From NCBI GenBank assembly GCA_015179025.1, contig WHUX01000074.1, positions 62,001 through 126,000 on the forward strand: a stretch of DNA of 64,000 nucleotides, given 5' to 3'. Made by a program: the position numbers and the translations under genes. This document shows, piece after piece, positions 1 through 11,379 of the stretch; the first letter of the stretch is position 1, and each line of letters starts with the position of its first letter. The notes beneath the pieces are model-generated. The model saw only the letters and a program-made list of their open reading frames with translations. It searched no databases and had not been told where the DNA came from. Source of the DNA: Terfezia claveryi. Its lineage: Eukaryota; Ascomycota; Pezizomycetes; Pezizales; Pezizaceae.

Positions 1-82
1 GGATTGAATGGCAGCTATGGGGCCTGGATCCGGAGCTCAAACAAGTCCAATATAACCCCCTTCATGTCCAATCCTTTCTATT

Positions 83-3000
83 TTGCAACTTCACCACTCG
101 TGGAAGTCTACTAAACTTGGTGACCACGCAGCTTGGTCAAAATTCTTTCATTGCACATGGAAAGGAGTCGCCGTGGCAATTCGTACGCTAAAAGAGAACC
201 TCCGTCGCCATAAGTCCCTCGTTGAAACCCAAGCCACTTTGTCACATTTTGAAGAAGCTCAGATTGCTCGAGAAACTGCTAAGGAGGCATTAAAAGAGTC
301 TGTGAAAAATGAACAAGCAAGACAGAGAATGGCTGTTATTGAATGGTTCTCGTCTCCAGATAGCGAAACAGACCATGAGCGATATTCAGGTATACGGGAA
401 AAATATCCAGGGACAGGCCGATGGCTCTTGAGGGCAAGGATGGTAAAAAGATGGCTAGACTCTTCTACTGCTGGCGTCCCGGTATTGTGGCTGTATGGGA
501 AGCCTGGTGCAGGTATGTAATAATTTCGAGTGTGGTGCTGTGACCCATTTGCTGATACTCAGACATTTACCAAATAGGAAAAACCATTCTTGCCTCAGTC
601 ATCGTGGAGGAAGCAAGAGCAATGAAGAAGAATTTGTCTACATCGATATCCACTCCAAATTCGTGCAATAACCTGATATCTGTAGCATTCTTCTACTGTA
701 GGCACGGAAATCCAAACAAAAACTCCTTCATAAACGTCATGAAAGGTCTCATTGTACAGATATGCAAACAAAACCCTGAGATTCTTCCTGTACTTTACAA
801 TGAAATATCTCGTAGTGGCGAGATCGGCCTGTCGACACGCAAGGACGCAAGCCACTTCCTCGAAATTGCTATTATGGGAAGCTTAAGCTTAGCGGCTATC
901 ATATATATTGTGGTTGACGGTTTAGATGAATGCGAAGAGGAAGAAATGATCAAAATCGTGGAAACTTTGACAAGCATCGCACAGTCAACATCTGGTGGGG
1001 CCTGTCGGCTATTTTTCACAAGCAGAGATGAATCTGCAATCCAACGGGTCCTCTCGACGGCTGTCAAATACAAGCTAAGACCCCAAGATAATGCACAGGA
1101 CTTGGAAGTTTATGCGAAAGCTTTTTCCATTAAAATAAAAGAGAAGTTCAACTTGTCAGAGAAGGAAAAAGACCATTTGACCACTAGTGTCACTTCCAAC
1201 GCTAATGGTAATTTAGATTACTGCTGGAGCACCAGTACTCAATTTCATCTGATGTATAGTAACTAACTCGTCGGCTTCACTAGGAATGTTCCTCTTCTGC
1301 GTTCTGGTCCTTCAAAATCTGCTTGGCCAAACCACAAAAGCCGAGCTTGGCCGCGAAATGGCACCTGGTACGTTCCCGTCAGGTCTAGAACAAGCGTAAG
1401 TTATTCATTTTCTTTAGTACCGAACATCAAAGCATCTGAATTCCCCAGCGCATATATATACGTCATATATGCACCGAAATTTAGACTAATGATCTGTGGA
1501 ACCTCAGATACGGGAGGATAATTGATCGGATCAACCGCAACTCTAGCTCATCCCAGAGGCAAAGTGCATTTAAGATCATGAGCTTGCTTGCTCTCTCTAA
1601 ACGCCCACTGAAACGATACGAAATTCAAGGATTCTTTTCCATAGCTGAAGATGGAATAATTGATCATGAAAACCTTTCCTTCAGGGACAATATAAAAGAT
1701 TTGTGTGGGTCCCTGGTGGAGGTCTGTTCCGGAGATATAATCGACTTTGTTCACGGAACTGTTAAAACGTGTGTCCCGATTCCAAGGAGCGTAACAGTAT
1801 GAGTGAGCACTGACCGATACTTTTATATAACAGCTACCTCAAGCAGGAAAACCTATTAGAAAGTGCCGCCGAAATTAATTTGGCAATACACTGTGTTCGA
1901 TACCTCAGCTCAATTTGTTGCAGCACCACAGACAGCGATGAAGTTAAGAAATTCACCATGCGGGGCTCTTATGCTTTTCTTGACTATGCCGCCGTTCATT
2001 GGATTGACCATGTACGGTTCTATGCAGCCACAAGGTCTAGTTCTAGTTCAAAGGCTCTTGTTCCCTTCTTACGAAGCTTTTTCGATATGCATTGGCCAGA
2101 TAAAGCGTCTATAGATCTTCATTCCTTTAGTGCTACTATTCCGGATGAAGCTATCGCTACCCCCGATCTTGATCACGAAGAAATTACCTCCATCAAGTGT
2201 GATCTTAGGTGTTTTGAGTCTGAACCAGAGATTTTTTGGAAACTAGCCCACTTGGTATCACTAGTCCAACGACTCAGGAATCACAGGATAGAAGCATTCT
2301 CAGGCCCTTTAGCCTATTTAAAGCTAGGAATGCATATTCAAGATGTACATACGGTGCTAGAAAGGCTTTTTTCTATGCCTGGATCAGCACAAGCGAAGCA
2401 GCAACTAGAAACGTATTATGGGACTCGGTGCTTCAAATGTCGACAGGAGGACTGTGCATATTTTAGCGATGGGTTCTCCACTGAACAGGAGCGGGATCAG
2501 CACCAAGAAAAGCACAATCGGGACTTCTTCTGTCCTGAGCCTGGCTGTGGGATGGCTAGCATAAGTTATGGCTCGGCAAAAACTTTGAAGACACATATTG
2601 ATAGGTACCATCAACCTCTAGTGCTAGGCCCGAATTTCCCAGCACAGCCGAGGCCTGAAAGCGGGCTGAGGCCCCACAGCAAATCAAAAGCTGCGAGCAG
2701 TCACGAATTTAGCGATCGGGAGTATTGGTCAGTGGGGAAGGATCACAGAAAGGCTGCGTCAGATATTGATCCCACTGCTGATTGGCATATAGTGTTTAAT
2801 CCGGACATCCAGCGCATGCTGGATGTCAGTTTGCAGTGTACCCTAAATATGGATTTTGGTCGTCATTCTCGACATCTTTCTTGCCTTGCCATGAGTCCCA
2901 ATGGGTCCGTTGTAGCTACTGCATCGATAACACCCGTATCACCCGTATCCGAGAACATGCAACTGTTCGATACTACTTCTGGAGAGCTGGTGTTCCAGTG

Positions 3001-4254
3001 GCGGTCGCTGGCCCAAGCAGTCATTACATGCCTTTGCTTTAGTCCGGACGGAAGCCACTTGGCGGCCGGCTCCACGAGATACGGCCTATTTGCCCAGGTC
3101 ATGGTTGGTCTGCCCCATTATGTTACCTGATATGCTCCAGATATCTAGCAGTGTAGCCCTAGTTTGATGCTGTAGTCCAGTCCTATACAACACATGCATA
3201 AATATTTGTAGTTCGTTTTGCATTGAAATACTGATAAAACACTAACGCGTTTTGGAAACTAGGTTTGGAAACTCGATGTGTTGAACTCACAGGTGAAGGA
3301 AATTGCTAGCCACACCAGCAGTACGACTGATATCAATGCACTTACATTCTCCTACGACGGGAAGCTCATAGCAAGCTCGAGCACGAATGGGGATGGGGAT
3401 ACTGTGCGGGTGTGGAACTTCAAACAACATCCTGGATTTGGACTTACGTATGACGTAGACGCTGACCTGACTGTTTGCCAAACAGTTAGCTTTGACTCTA
3501 TCGGGGGCGCCGGTAACCATGGCTATGTCAAGTCTATTGCTTTCCTTCCGATAGCCAATGACTATTTTATTGCTGCTGGAACATCCCACGGGAAGGTGCT
3601 TGTTTGGAATGCTTCATCTGGAACCCCCCTTTGGGGGTTTGAATTCGACACGAGAATGAACACAGATTTCCCCTCAGATATTCGAGACTTTATATTCTCA
3701 TATGGCCAAAAGTTAACGCTATTCACAATGGGTTTCATACATGTGAGATCTAGAGAGAGTATGCTGAACACCAACGGGATCCTCAAGCGGGTAGTGGTGC
3801 TTCCCGGAGGCATAACATCCCCAGGAGCAGCCAAGTTCTACCCCTTACACGTGTCCCCTGGAACGTTTCTAGGGCATAAGGTCTATATATACCGTACCTG
3901 ATTCAGCATCATATCTAATTAGCTAATTGGGCTTGAATTGTTTTAGGCAGCCATGTTGAAAATGGCCCTTGCGCCAGGTGGCGAGTGGCTCATTTCAGCA
4001 GCGGAGAACAACGAGATATTTGTGTGGAATGCCAATTCTGCAACTCCACATTTACGTATGGTATCATACACCAAGGGTGAACATTGTAAGTGCATCTCTA
4101 TAGCTAAATTGACTACTTTAATATTCTAATCACCCCGTTACGTATAGTGCGATGTTTCTCAGCCAGTAATCGCCCGAGTAATGCTGATGCGGGCACTATA
4201 TGCCTGTTTGCCACCGCTGCAGGTGCCGACTCCATAGTCCGAATCTGGAGGTGA
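83..4254 (+). CDS. NACHT / C2H2-like / WD40 NLR-type (STAND) protein, 5' end incomplete
   Basis: Eight exons can be joined in one frame: 83-512, 578-1207, 1284-1395, 1508-1768, 1834-3097, 3263-3880, 3947-4085 and 4148-4254 (about 1186 codons). The first intron splits the P-loop, which reads LWLYGKPGAG then KT across 500-590. A Walker B motif VVDGLDE lies at 910-930, followed by a sensor-like FFTSRDE. A helical region follows, then a Cys/His stretch (2429-2610) resembling two C2H2-type fingers, then weak WD40 blades ending in an R-I-W motif just before the stop. In fungi NACHT-WD40 proteins are cytosolic signalling NTPases tied to non-self recognition; that role here is inference. The N-terminal effector domain is not visible: the frame stops at 53-55, so an upstream exon lies outside the window or the start is damaged. 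The gene call is firm; exact splice sites are read by eye. Confidence 0.85.
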
Positions 4255-4874
4255 GGAGCCCCTGATTAATTTCCCTAATTGATCACTACACATCTATGTA
4301 TACCAGTCCCTATGGGTTTACCCTGGCCCTGCATTGAGGTTGTATTGAACCAACAACCGACTTTTAGAGGGACACTAACTGACAATGGATGATTACTGTT
4401 AGACTTCACAAATACTTGGGCGAGAAATGAGAGCACAGTGGGATATATGAAGTTGACTCGCCGAAGGCCTGGGTGCTTATTCGATTCGGAAATCACCGTC
4501 CATGCATGTATTTAGTCCTCTATGGTTTGAGTATAACTGTTGCAAAGGGGGCAGATATTAGTCAACACCAAGATCTTCTAAATCGATATCTCCTATATGA
4601 AAATTAATATTGTCTATAACACTAATCTCCAACATCCCTTGTGTTCATATGTATTAATAATCCGTACCTACCAGCAAAATTAAGAAGGATGTACATCGCG
4701 GTCCGCACAGCTTTCAGCTCAGTGCCTACCAGAAGGCTTAGTTCACTCTGTGGTTTCCCTATCTCAGTTGGAATATAAGTAGACTCCTCAAGCTCACCCA
4801 GAGAATTAGGAAATCAACTATTTCTCTAGAATATTGCTTCCGGTTTTGTGTAACATTTTGTCTCGCTTCCATAC
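4255..4874. other. intergenic, nothing recognised
   Basis: AT-rich sequence between the NACHT gene and the dispersed repeat. I see no coding-like frame, inverted repeat or RNA gene. Confidence 0.6.
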
Positions 4875-5090
4875 TTTTTTTTTTAATTTTTTTAAAAAAA
4901 AATACTTGTTACTCCTATGCGGCCCTGTTAGGAGGGCCATGAGGAGCCACCGGGAAGCCCGGGTGGATTCAAGGTTAAGGCAAGTTAATCTGCCATAACC
5001 ACGCAAAATTAAATACAAAAAATAGGGTCGAGGCCCCGTGCTGTCATTAACGGATTAACCGAAGACCCGGAGGCCTGACTGAGCCTTGAC
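4875..5090 (-). repeat. dispersed repeat family A, copy 1
   Basis: Contains an A/T run, then TACTCCTATGCGGCCC, GGGCCATGAGGAGCCACC and GCAAGTTAATCTGCC, and a distal block with AGGCCTGACTGA near 5070. The same blocks recur at 49694-50045, and the core recurs at 21.1, 31.5, 40.7, 44.3 and 50.9 kb. No terminal inverted repeat was found. Seen from the other strand, the copies end near a T-run/A-run, which could suit a retroposed element; the class is unknown. Confidence 0.75.
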
Positions 5091-5155
5091 CACCGACTGA
5101 AACGATAACCAATGATACTAGAAGGACTGAAACTGTTCCCGTTACCAAAGCCCAG

Positions 5156-5780
5156 GTGGAGAAATTGAGACTTTCTGCGCCGCAAAACCCAACAAACCCC
5201 TTACAGATTTTTCGTACCGATGAAGAATCACAGTGCGGAGCGCCAAAAACCGACGAGCAGGACTCAAAATATGATGGCTACCTGATTACACGCTCAGGTT
5301 TAGGGAAACTGCTCTACATACAACTTGGTGACAAAAAAAAGCCCCTTCTCAGAGTACTTTGAGATCATGCGTGTAGCTCTTCAACGACTCACTAGGGCGA
5401 GGGATAATATCTGGAAGGAGGGATTAGCCTTAACTCTCATCGCTCTTGTCTACGGGGGAGCTCACCTATCCACTTGGAATAACGCATTTCTGACATATTT
5501 CGAACAATGGATGTGGCGGTCCAGTTCGATGTTAACAGCAGTCTCAGTGGGTGCCTTTGTTCTCTCCTTATATATTGGAACTCTTTTTAGAGTTTTCAAG
5601 AACGAGAAATTGAATAAATACTACACTATTGCCTGGAGCTTTTGTGTTGGAGTGGTGGTTATTCCGGTGATCTTTGCGAGGATATTCTTGTTGGTGGAGT
5701 GTTTTATTGCATTACGACGATTACCGGCTGATACCTATGCGTCGGTTGCGTGGGTGGAAACATGGCCTCATATTAATTGA
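5156..5780 (+). pseudogene. C-terminal remnant of a fungal membrane protein, frameshifted
   Basis: The first frame (5156-5362) runs into a stop just after an eight-A run at 5331-5338. The second frame (to 5780) continues the same protein naturally if one A is ignored. The second part has three hydrophobic segments and ends in a W-P-H-I-N tail after a conserved-looking L-V-E-C-F-I-A-L-R-R-L-P motif. It resembles the C-terminal half of an uncharacterised fungal membrane-protein family that I cannot name precisely. The N-terminal half is absent and repeat family A lies directly upstream, so this is probably a truncated copy. A sequencing error in the homopolymer could explain the frame break but not the missing N-terminus. 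Confidence 0.6.
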
Positions 5781-6047
5781 TGTGGTTGTATCATGGGTGT
5801 GTACTAGAAAAAATGTTCCGATCTTTAATGACCAGGGATAGGTAGAGACATCTGTCCCGTGTTCTGGAAGATACAAGAAATTATGAAAATTGGCTAAGCT
5901 TTCAACATTCACAGGACTTGTTTAGGTACTGTATACTTGTACACAGACCGAAAGATTCAAATCTACAGTCAACATATTACTGGTTTAGCGAACCAACAAT
6001 CAACTGTGAATTGATGATAGTCCAGTGGAATGATCCAGCACTTACTA

Positions 6048-6194
6048 CTCGTTATCCCCATGAATTGTTGCACGCTGCATGCGAGCTACACACCTTGTAT
6101 TCCTAAATCCCATAGACCACTTGAACTCCATACCCCAATTCAGCCCGGTGTGCAGCTTGCATGCAGCGTGCAACAATTCATCAACTCGCTGGTG
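6048..6194. mobile_element. TA-flanked MITE, copy 1 (diverged)
   Basis: Matches the element at 16043-16185. Shared blocks are CTCGTTA at the left end, GCTGCATGCGAGCT, TTCCTAAATCCCATAGACC, TGCAGCTTGCATGCAGCGTG and CAACAATTCAT. The right terminus has diverged, so it is older than copy 2. There is no coding capacity. Confidence 0.7.
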
Positions 6195-6245
6195 TAATAT
6201 GCTTTGTTACAGCCCTGAATGATAGGGAAATAGCAAGTGCTCCTA

Positions 6246-6394
6246 CTGCAAAAACTCAGAAATAAGACCCCTGCTCAAACTAATGCCGGTTGCTAAATCT
6301 AATACTAATTCTACCTAAACCCACCTCCTATTGCATATCTTAGGCAGAATTAGTATTAGTTTGAGCAGGGGTCTTATATCTGAGTTTTTTGCTG
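6246..6394. mobile_element. inverted-repeat MITE, about 149 bp
   Basis: The left arm begins CTGCAAAAACTCAG and carries ATAAGACCCCTGCTCAAACT. The right arm is its reverse complement, with AGTTTGAGCAGGGGTCTTAT and a CTGAGTTTTTTGC end. TA dinucleotides lie just outside both ends, as for Tc1/mariner-type elements. There is no coding capacity. Confidence 0.7.
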
Positions 6395-8330
6395 TACTGT
6401 CTCCAAGAACCGAATAGAAGTAATGAGAATTTTAATAATGAAAAAAGCTGTCTCTGAGAACGTTTGATAATATGTTTATAATGTTGGCTAATCAGCTGTC
6501 CTATTCACCTAATCGCCCGATATTTGGCCAGAAGGAACGGGAAAAAATGTCTTGACCTAACGTGATTTCTTGCAACCTAGTACCGGAACGGATATTACGT
6601 ATCAATATGAGCAGTGTATACTATAAAAAAACTCATTACTCGCGATACGACCATGCCGAGCCACCCGGAATTCCAAGGAAGTCAAAAAAAAAGTAACAAA
6701 TATATTAGCCATTCATGGTACAATCTAGATCGTTCAGCTAAACTCCTCAGCAATTCGATTGGTTACTCGTTCAGTCTAAGGAACGATGTTGATTGAGCCG
6801 TGATTGCATATCTCTCAGCCCCAATTTAGGCCGGGGTTTGCAGGGAGGGATTTTGAGCTTCGTATTCCAGAGTTAACGGTTAGCCTCATAACGTGGCCCT
6901 GCAAGTTGAATGACAGGTGCCTCTGCACACCGCAGCCTTTCAGCTTTACTGGTACCTACCGTACCATTGGCAATGGAGCACTTAGATCCATACAAGGATA
7001 TACGTATACCAGAGAAACCCATGAGTGAGTCCATAGCATTAAAGAAGGAAGACAGGTCGAATATCCTCCTCATACCCATACCAATGTATATTATCATTTT
7101 AGTGGGGCCTTAAAAAGTGGGGTCTTAAACTAATGTTCAATACCTAACTAATTCCGAACGCCAAGGGGCTGTCCAATTACAACCACTAGGCCAGACCTGG
7201 CCAGGCTAAGCAAACACAGATGTTGGTATTACTGGTAGATCCTTAAAGTGCCATAGCTGCCTACATACAATCACAATTCAGAAGTCTTCGGCGTGGCTTT
7301 TAATAGTTAATAATTGCGTTCACATTTGAAGGATAGTACAAATATTCAGGAATCTATTTACAAATATGTACAATGTACTATGATGAGCCCATTTTGTTGT
7401 GTTTCAATCAACAATGTGGCTGTAGGTGATGGCAACCATCACTGTTGTAATTGGTGATGGTGGGTGTCGGTAGAAATATGCTACCTGTCGGTAGAAGTAT
7501 TCTACTGTACTTACTCTCGGCATAAGGTACTTTGATAATGTGGGATGGAGGCTCGGCCTTTCCACATATTCCGTATGTACCTAGGGAGGGATTTGCCCCT
7601 TGCGACCCCATTTGTTACGAAAGGATTGCAAGTAGATTTCCTAGACATGAGGCTGAACGTTGATAATTTGGTATGTATGGTGTATACATACATACATAAC
7701 TCTGCATATGTACCTACTGTATGTATCATGTGTTGGTACCGTGATAAATTGTTGTCGTGCATGTAGGGCGCAGCCCAGAGTTCATTGTCAAGTCCAGTTT
7801 AAAATTGTAACTGCAAGCTGCGTGTATGAGTATCTAGGTAGGTACCTACCTACTGGACCTACATACAATTTTGACATATAATTCGTTTCTGGTATTCATG
7901 CAGGTCTCAAAGCCACCTATCCACGTAGCTGCCGGTTACCGTTACTGTACAACACGCCGCTTTTGCTCTGTATCACAACGCATAAGATCTTGAGGCCGGC
8001 GAAAGTACATCAGTACATTCATATATATTAGTGGAAGATGTATTTTACTTACAGATACTGTACAGTACATGGTTCATGAGCGAGGAAAGGATTATTGGTT
8101 AGAACCAATGCGTTGATCGGCTGGCATCCCATACCATCTCAGATCTAGCAGCTGAAGTCCGATTGCAATTGCCTTTCAACCCAACCCGTGCCTCAATTAA
8201 GTCTCCATTTCAACAAGAAGTTGATCCTATGGGCTAGACGTCATGCATTAGTCGATATCATATCCTGTAATAGAGTATCGATACCCATATCTACAAACTA
8301 GATACTCGTGCCCAGCACTGATCTACTGTA
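6395..8330. other. intergenic, nothing firm
   Basis: Low-complexity AT-rich DNA with short palindromes (for example GTAGGTACCTAC near 7840). No open frame here looks coding. A GGGGTCTTA block near 7120 may be a scrap of the 6246-6394 MITE. Confidence 0.55.
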
Positions 8331-8565
8331 CAGTTAGGTGGCAATGAATTTGGTACCCTGCATAATAGGAAGTGAGTATGCAGCATGATTTAAACCTATA
8401 ATATATATATTAAATATGTATTAATGCAGGACTCTGATATAAAAGAGGTACTTATAACAGAGGGTGAGTATACAGCACACTTTAAACCTATAATATATGT
8501 GCTAAATGTATGCTAATGCAGGACTCTAATGCAAGGGGGGTACCAAATTCATTGCCACCTAACTG
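8331..8565. mobile_element. TA-flanked MITE with 28-bp perfect terminal repeats and an internal duplication
   Basis: Both ends carry CAGTTAGGTGGCAATGAATT followed by TGGTACCC as inverted repeats. TA lies immediately outside at 8329-8330 and 8566-8567. The interior is two diverged direct copies of a unit of about 65 bp, each with TTTAAACCTATAATATAT and TGCAGGACTCT. It is non-coding and mariner-like by target site. The intact ends suggest recent activity. Confidence 0.85.
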
Positions 8566-9108
8566 TATGATGCAACCACAGTTAGTTCTATACATACACG
8601 GGTGCGATCCACAATAACAAACTCCTCAGTGGAGACTGTGTCAGTAACGACGATGGGTACGTGAGTTGCAACTGATCTTGTATTAAGGAACTGAGCTTGA
8701 TACCTTTAGACTATCGCTTCCACAAAGCAGACCAGCCCATTTCCCGATTCCATATTCCCGCTCCATACTTGCTCCCCTCCCCCCCACCCTCCGTATTCCA
8801 TGTCCCCATCAATTTCTCAAAATATTCCACCCAGCCGTTAGATCATTAAAGCTTTGCACACCTGCGCCAAACCCATAAAACAAACAAGAGTCGAGTCATA
8901 CTGATGGGATGAGTACAATATAGCCAACGTTGCCAGCATTGTAGATGCACCCAGATAGACAAAGTTAACACATAAGTACCCCCCCCAAATGAAAAGAAAA
9001 CAAAAATATTAGAAAACGAAAGTAAAATATAAAAATAAATCTCAAAACAGGCTTCCACTACTAGGGTTATTCTGAATGATTGGAAATACTGTGACTAATC
9101 ATATCTAA
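8566..9108. other. intergenic / 3' flank of the 9.1-kb gene
   Basis: No coding frame or repeat recognised. A C/T-rich stretch lies near 8760-8800. Confidence 0.5.
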
Positions 9109-11379
9109 TCACTCTGGAGGCTGTATATCTCGGCGAGCGTTCTTTAACTTCACCAAGCGTATTTCAGGGTTCCAAGCCCTGGTCATTACCACTTCGAATG
9201 GTTGCGCCATCGCGGGTTCCCGTTTAGAATCGTAAATCCAGTTCCAAAACTTTTTAAGCCAACTGATATCTTCAACTTCAAGAGACCCTTCAGCTAGCAT
9301 GATTTTGGGTTTAGCGTATCGGCTTGTCTCCATAGGAGGTGTAGCCACAGCTTCTGACGTAGCCATTTTAGTCAAAGTAGGTGAAGCTTCCACCAGGGCC
9401 GCAGCCGGCGACTGCGGCGCAGCTACTGATGCAGGAAGGATATTGAAACCAACGTCATTCTCCTTGCTATCCAGGTCACGGATGTATGGGCTCTCTGTTT
9501 GCCTGCCTGAGAATTTCCGCTTTCTGCTGATCTCTTCATCAAGATTTCGGAAAAGGTTAACAGCTCGAAGGCCGTAGTCGCGGAGGATGTAGCGTGCTGT
9601 GATACTTTTATTGTCAATGGTTGTTCTCGGAAGAATAAACCATTTCCACGCGACTAGGAGCCATAATAATGCACAAAAGCAGGGTGTAATTATAATCACA
9701 AATACTGACAAAGCGGCAACCTCAGTACCTTCGAGGAAGAAGTCGGCGTTTGTGGCGGGGCCGTCATATTCGTTTGCTGCGTTACTGAACCCTGAGTCGT
9801 TTCGCCCCTTCAGGGTGGAATACAGGAGCACCGTGTTCCTGACAACCTCGCGAGAATACACAAAACTCATACCAACAAGTCCTCTAAAATCTTCTTTAAG
9901 GCTAACTCGGGTTGCGTCCAATCGTCTTTGATTAGGAGCAAAATAGGGGATCGATGCGAGTGTCCCGAAAGGAAGATTTCCTAATATTTTACTGAATACC
10001 GGTGATCCAAATTCTCGCCCGAACACGGCATCACTGATGAAAGGTGACAGTTTCAACCCTGGAAGCTCTGACAGATTGTCGACGTGATATACCTTATGTC
10101 CGTTATATGTATAGGTGTCGTTTTGGGTACATCGTAGTGCGGGTCGACCCCGTTTGACTCTGTATTTGGTATTAAAACCTTTCCCTGGAACAAAGGCAGG
10201 GCTCTCTTCTGTGTCATACCATGGGTCTGGTAGGGGATTCGGCTTTTCGGATTGTCTCCAGGAGGTGTGAGGGACTATCATGAATGTGTACCCACCGTAT
10301 TGCACGTTCTGCGTCAGCGTCTCGTTGTCGAACTTGTTCACGAAATAGGCCCAAGGTGCGGTGTAGTTCTCTCTGCTGAGGTAAACGCGATTGGACCACT
10401 GTATATCACCGTAAAATGGATAGGTATCCACTTCTTCAAACGTTTTTGGCAGCGTAGGAGATGCGGGGTTATCAAACTGTTCGGCTTTGATCCCGTCGGG
10501 TTTATGGTAGGTAGCACAGGTCCCTCGGACTGTAAAATCTAGGCCCGGTGCATCACGGAGTCCCATTTCGTAGCCGGTGAGAGAATATTGATAATAAAAC
10601 TGTGCCCCTGTTCCAATCTGTGTACTTCCATCGGGTAATAGAGTCCCATTCGCTATCTCTACTTCGTTTAACTGAATCCTATCCCAGAGGCGTGCGCCAG
10701 CATTTGTCACCCTTGCACTAGCTTGATAGATGGCTTGGGGGGTAAGCCCTTTGAATGCGTCGACGATGGAATCAGGAATGCTGTTGTCCAACAGGGTCTG
10801 GTTGCCCGTGTCGAACATGGGGTAGAACACTGCATATGGATTCGCTTGGGCTGCGTTCGCCACGACTAAGGCTCGGCCACCCAAAAAGAACTTGGTGACA
10901 ATATCCCCGAAGAGGAGGATGAAGGCAAGAAGCAAAAGATAAAAGCTGGCCCGCAAGGCATTCCAGTCGACGGACCATTTTCTCTTCGATTTACAATCCC
11001 AGAGCGCATGCCGGATGTATCCCATCATAGGCAGGATAGTCCCCGATGGACCTTTCCCATTATAATACGAGACAAGCATGGCATGACGAGTCCCCGACTG
11101 ACCCAATCTGAAGAGTATCAGGACGAGTCCAGTGGCGAGATCACAGGCAGCCGTGAAAATCAAGCCGACAAGAATGGTGTACGTAACAACCCAGAGTTGT
11201 GCATCAGACGTCTTTACGGAAATGACGAGAGTGCTTCCTCCGCTCCTGTCCGGAAGCCACCACCAATTGGAAATATTGATGAGGAAGGAGCTCATGCTCC
11301 CCGCTTTGTAGAAATCCATCGAGTCTACTTGGCGATTAATCATGGTGCTGGATGGAGGCGGACGGTTCGTGAAGAGCAC
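9109..11379 (-). CDS. 756-aa fungal membrane protein of unknown function
   Basis: A single open frame of 756 codons on the minus strand. Hydrophobic segments lie near residues 65-90 and 145-170, with a third near 565-595. Between the second and third is a region of about 390 residues with N-glycosylation sequons (N-x-T/S) and cysteines, consistent with an extracytoplasmic domain. The C-terminal tail of about 150 residues is polar and Pro/Ala-rich. I do not recognise a named family; it has the layout of an orphan plasma-membrane or wall-facing protein. A decayed homologue of the N-terminal 170 residues lies at 20416-20800 on the other strand. The first Met is used as start; Met at residues 13 or 21 are alternatives. 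Confidence 0.8.
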   Translation of the reverse strand: MLFTNRPPPSSTMINRQVDSMDFYKAGSMSSFLINISNWWWLPDRSGGSTLVISVKTSDAQLWVVTYTILVGLIFTAACDLATGLVLILFRLGQSGTRHAMLVSYYNGKGPSGTILPMMGYIRHALWDCKSKRKWSVDWNALRASFYLLLLAFILLFGDIVTKFFLGGRALVVANAAQANPYAVFYPMFDTGNQTLLDNSIPDSIVDAFKGLTPQAIYQASARVTNAGARLWDRIQLNEVEIANGTLLPDGSTQIGTGAQFYYQYSLTGYEMGLRDAPGLDFTVRGTCATYHKPDGIKAEQFDNPASPTLPKTFEEVDTYPFYGDIQWSNRVYLSRENYTAPWAYFVNKFDNETLTQNVQYGGYTFMIVPHTSWRQSEKPNPLPDPWYDTEESPAFVPGKGFNTKYRVKRGRPALRCTQNDTYTYNGHKVYHVDNLSELPGLKLSPFISDAVFGREFGSPVFSKILGNLPFGTLASIPYFAPNQRRLDATRVSLKEDFRGLVGMSFVYSREVVRNTVLLYSTLKGRNDSGFSNAANEYDGPATNADFFLEGTEVAALSVFVIIITPCFCALLWLLVAWKWFILPRTTIDNKSITARYILRDYGLRAVNLFRNLDEEISRKRKFSGRQTESPYIRDLDSKENDVGFNILPASVAAPQSPAAALVEASPTLTKMATSEAVATPPMETSRYAKPKIMLAEGSLEVEDISWLKKFWNWIYDSKREPAMAQPFEVVMTRAWNPEIRLVKLKNARRDIQPPE

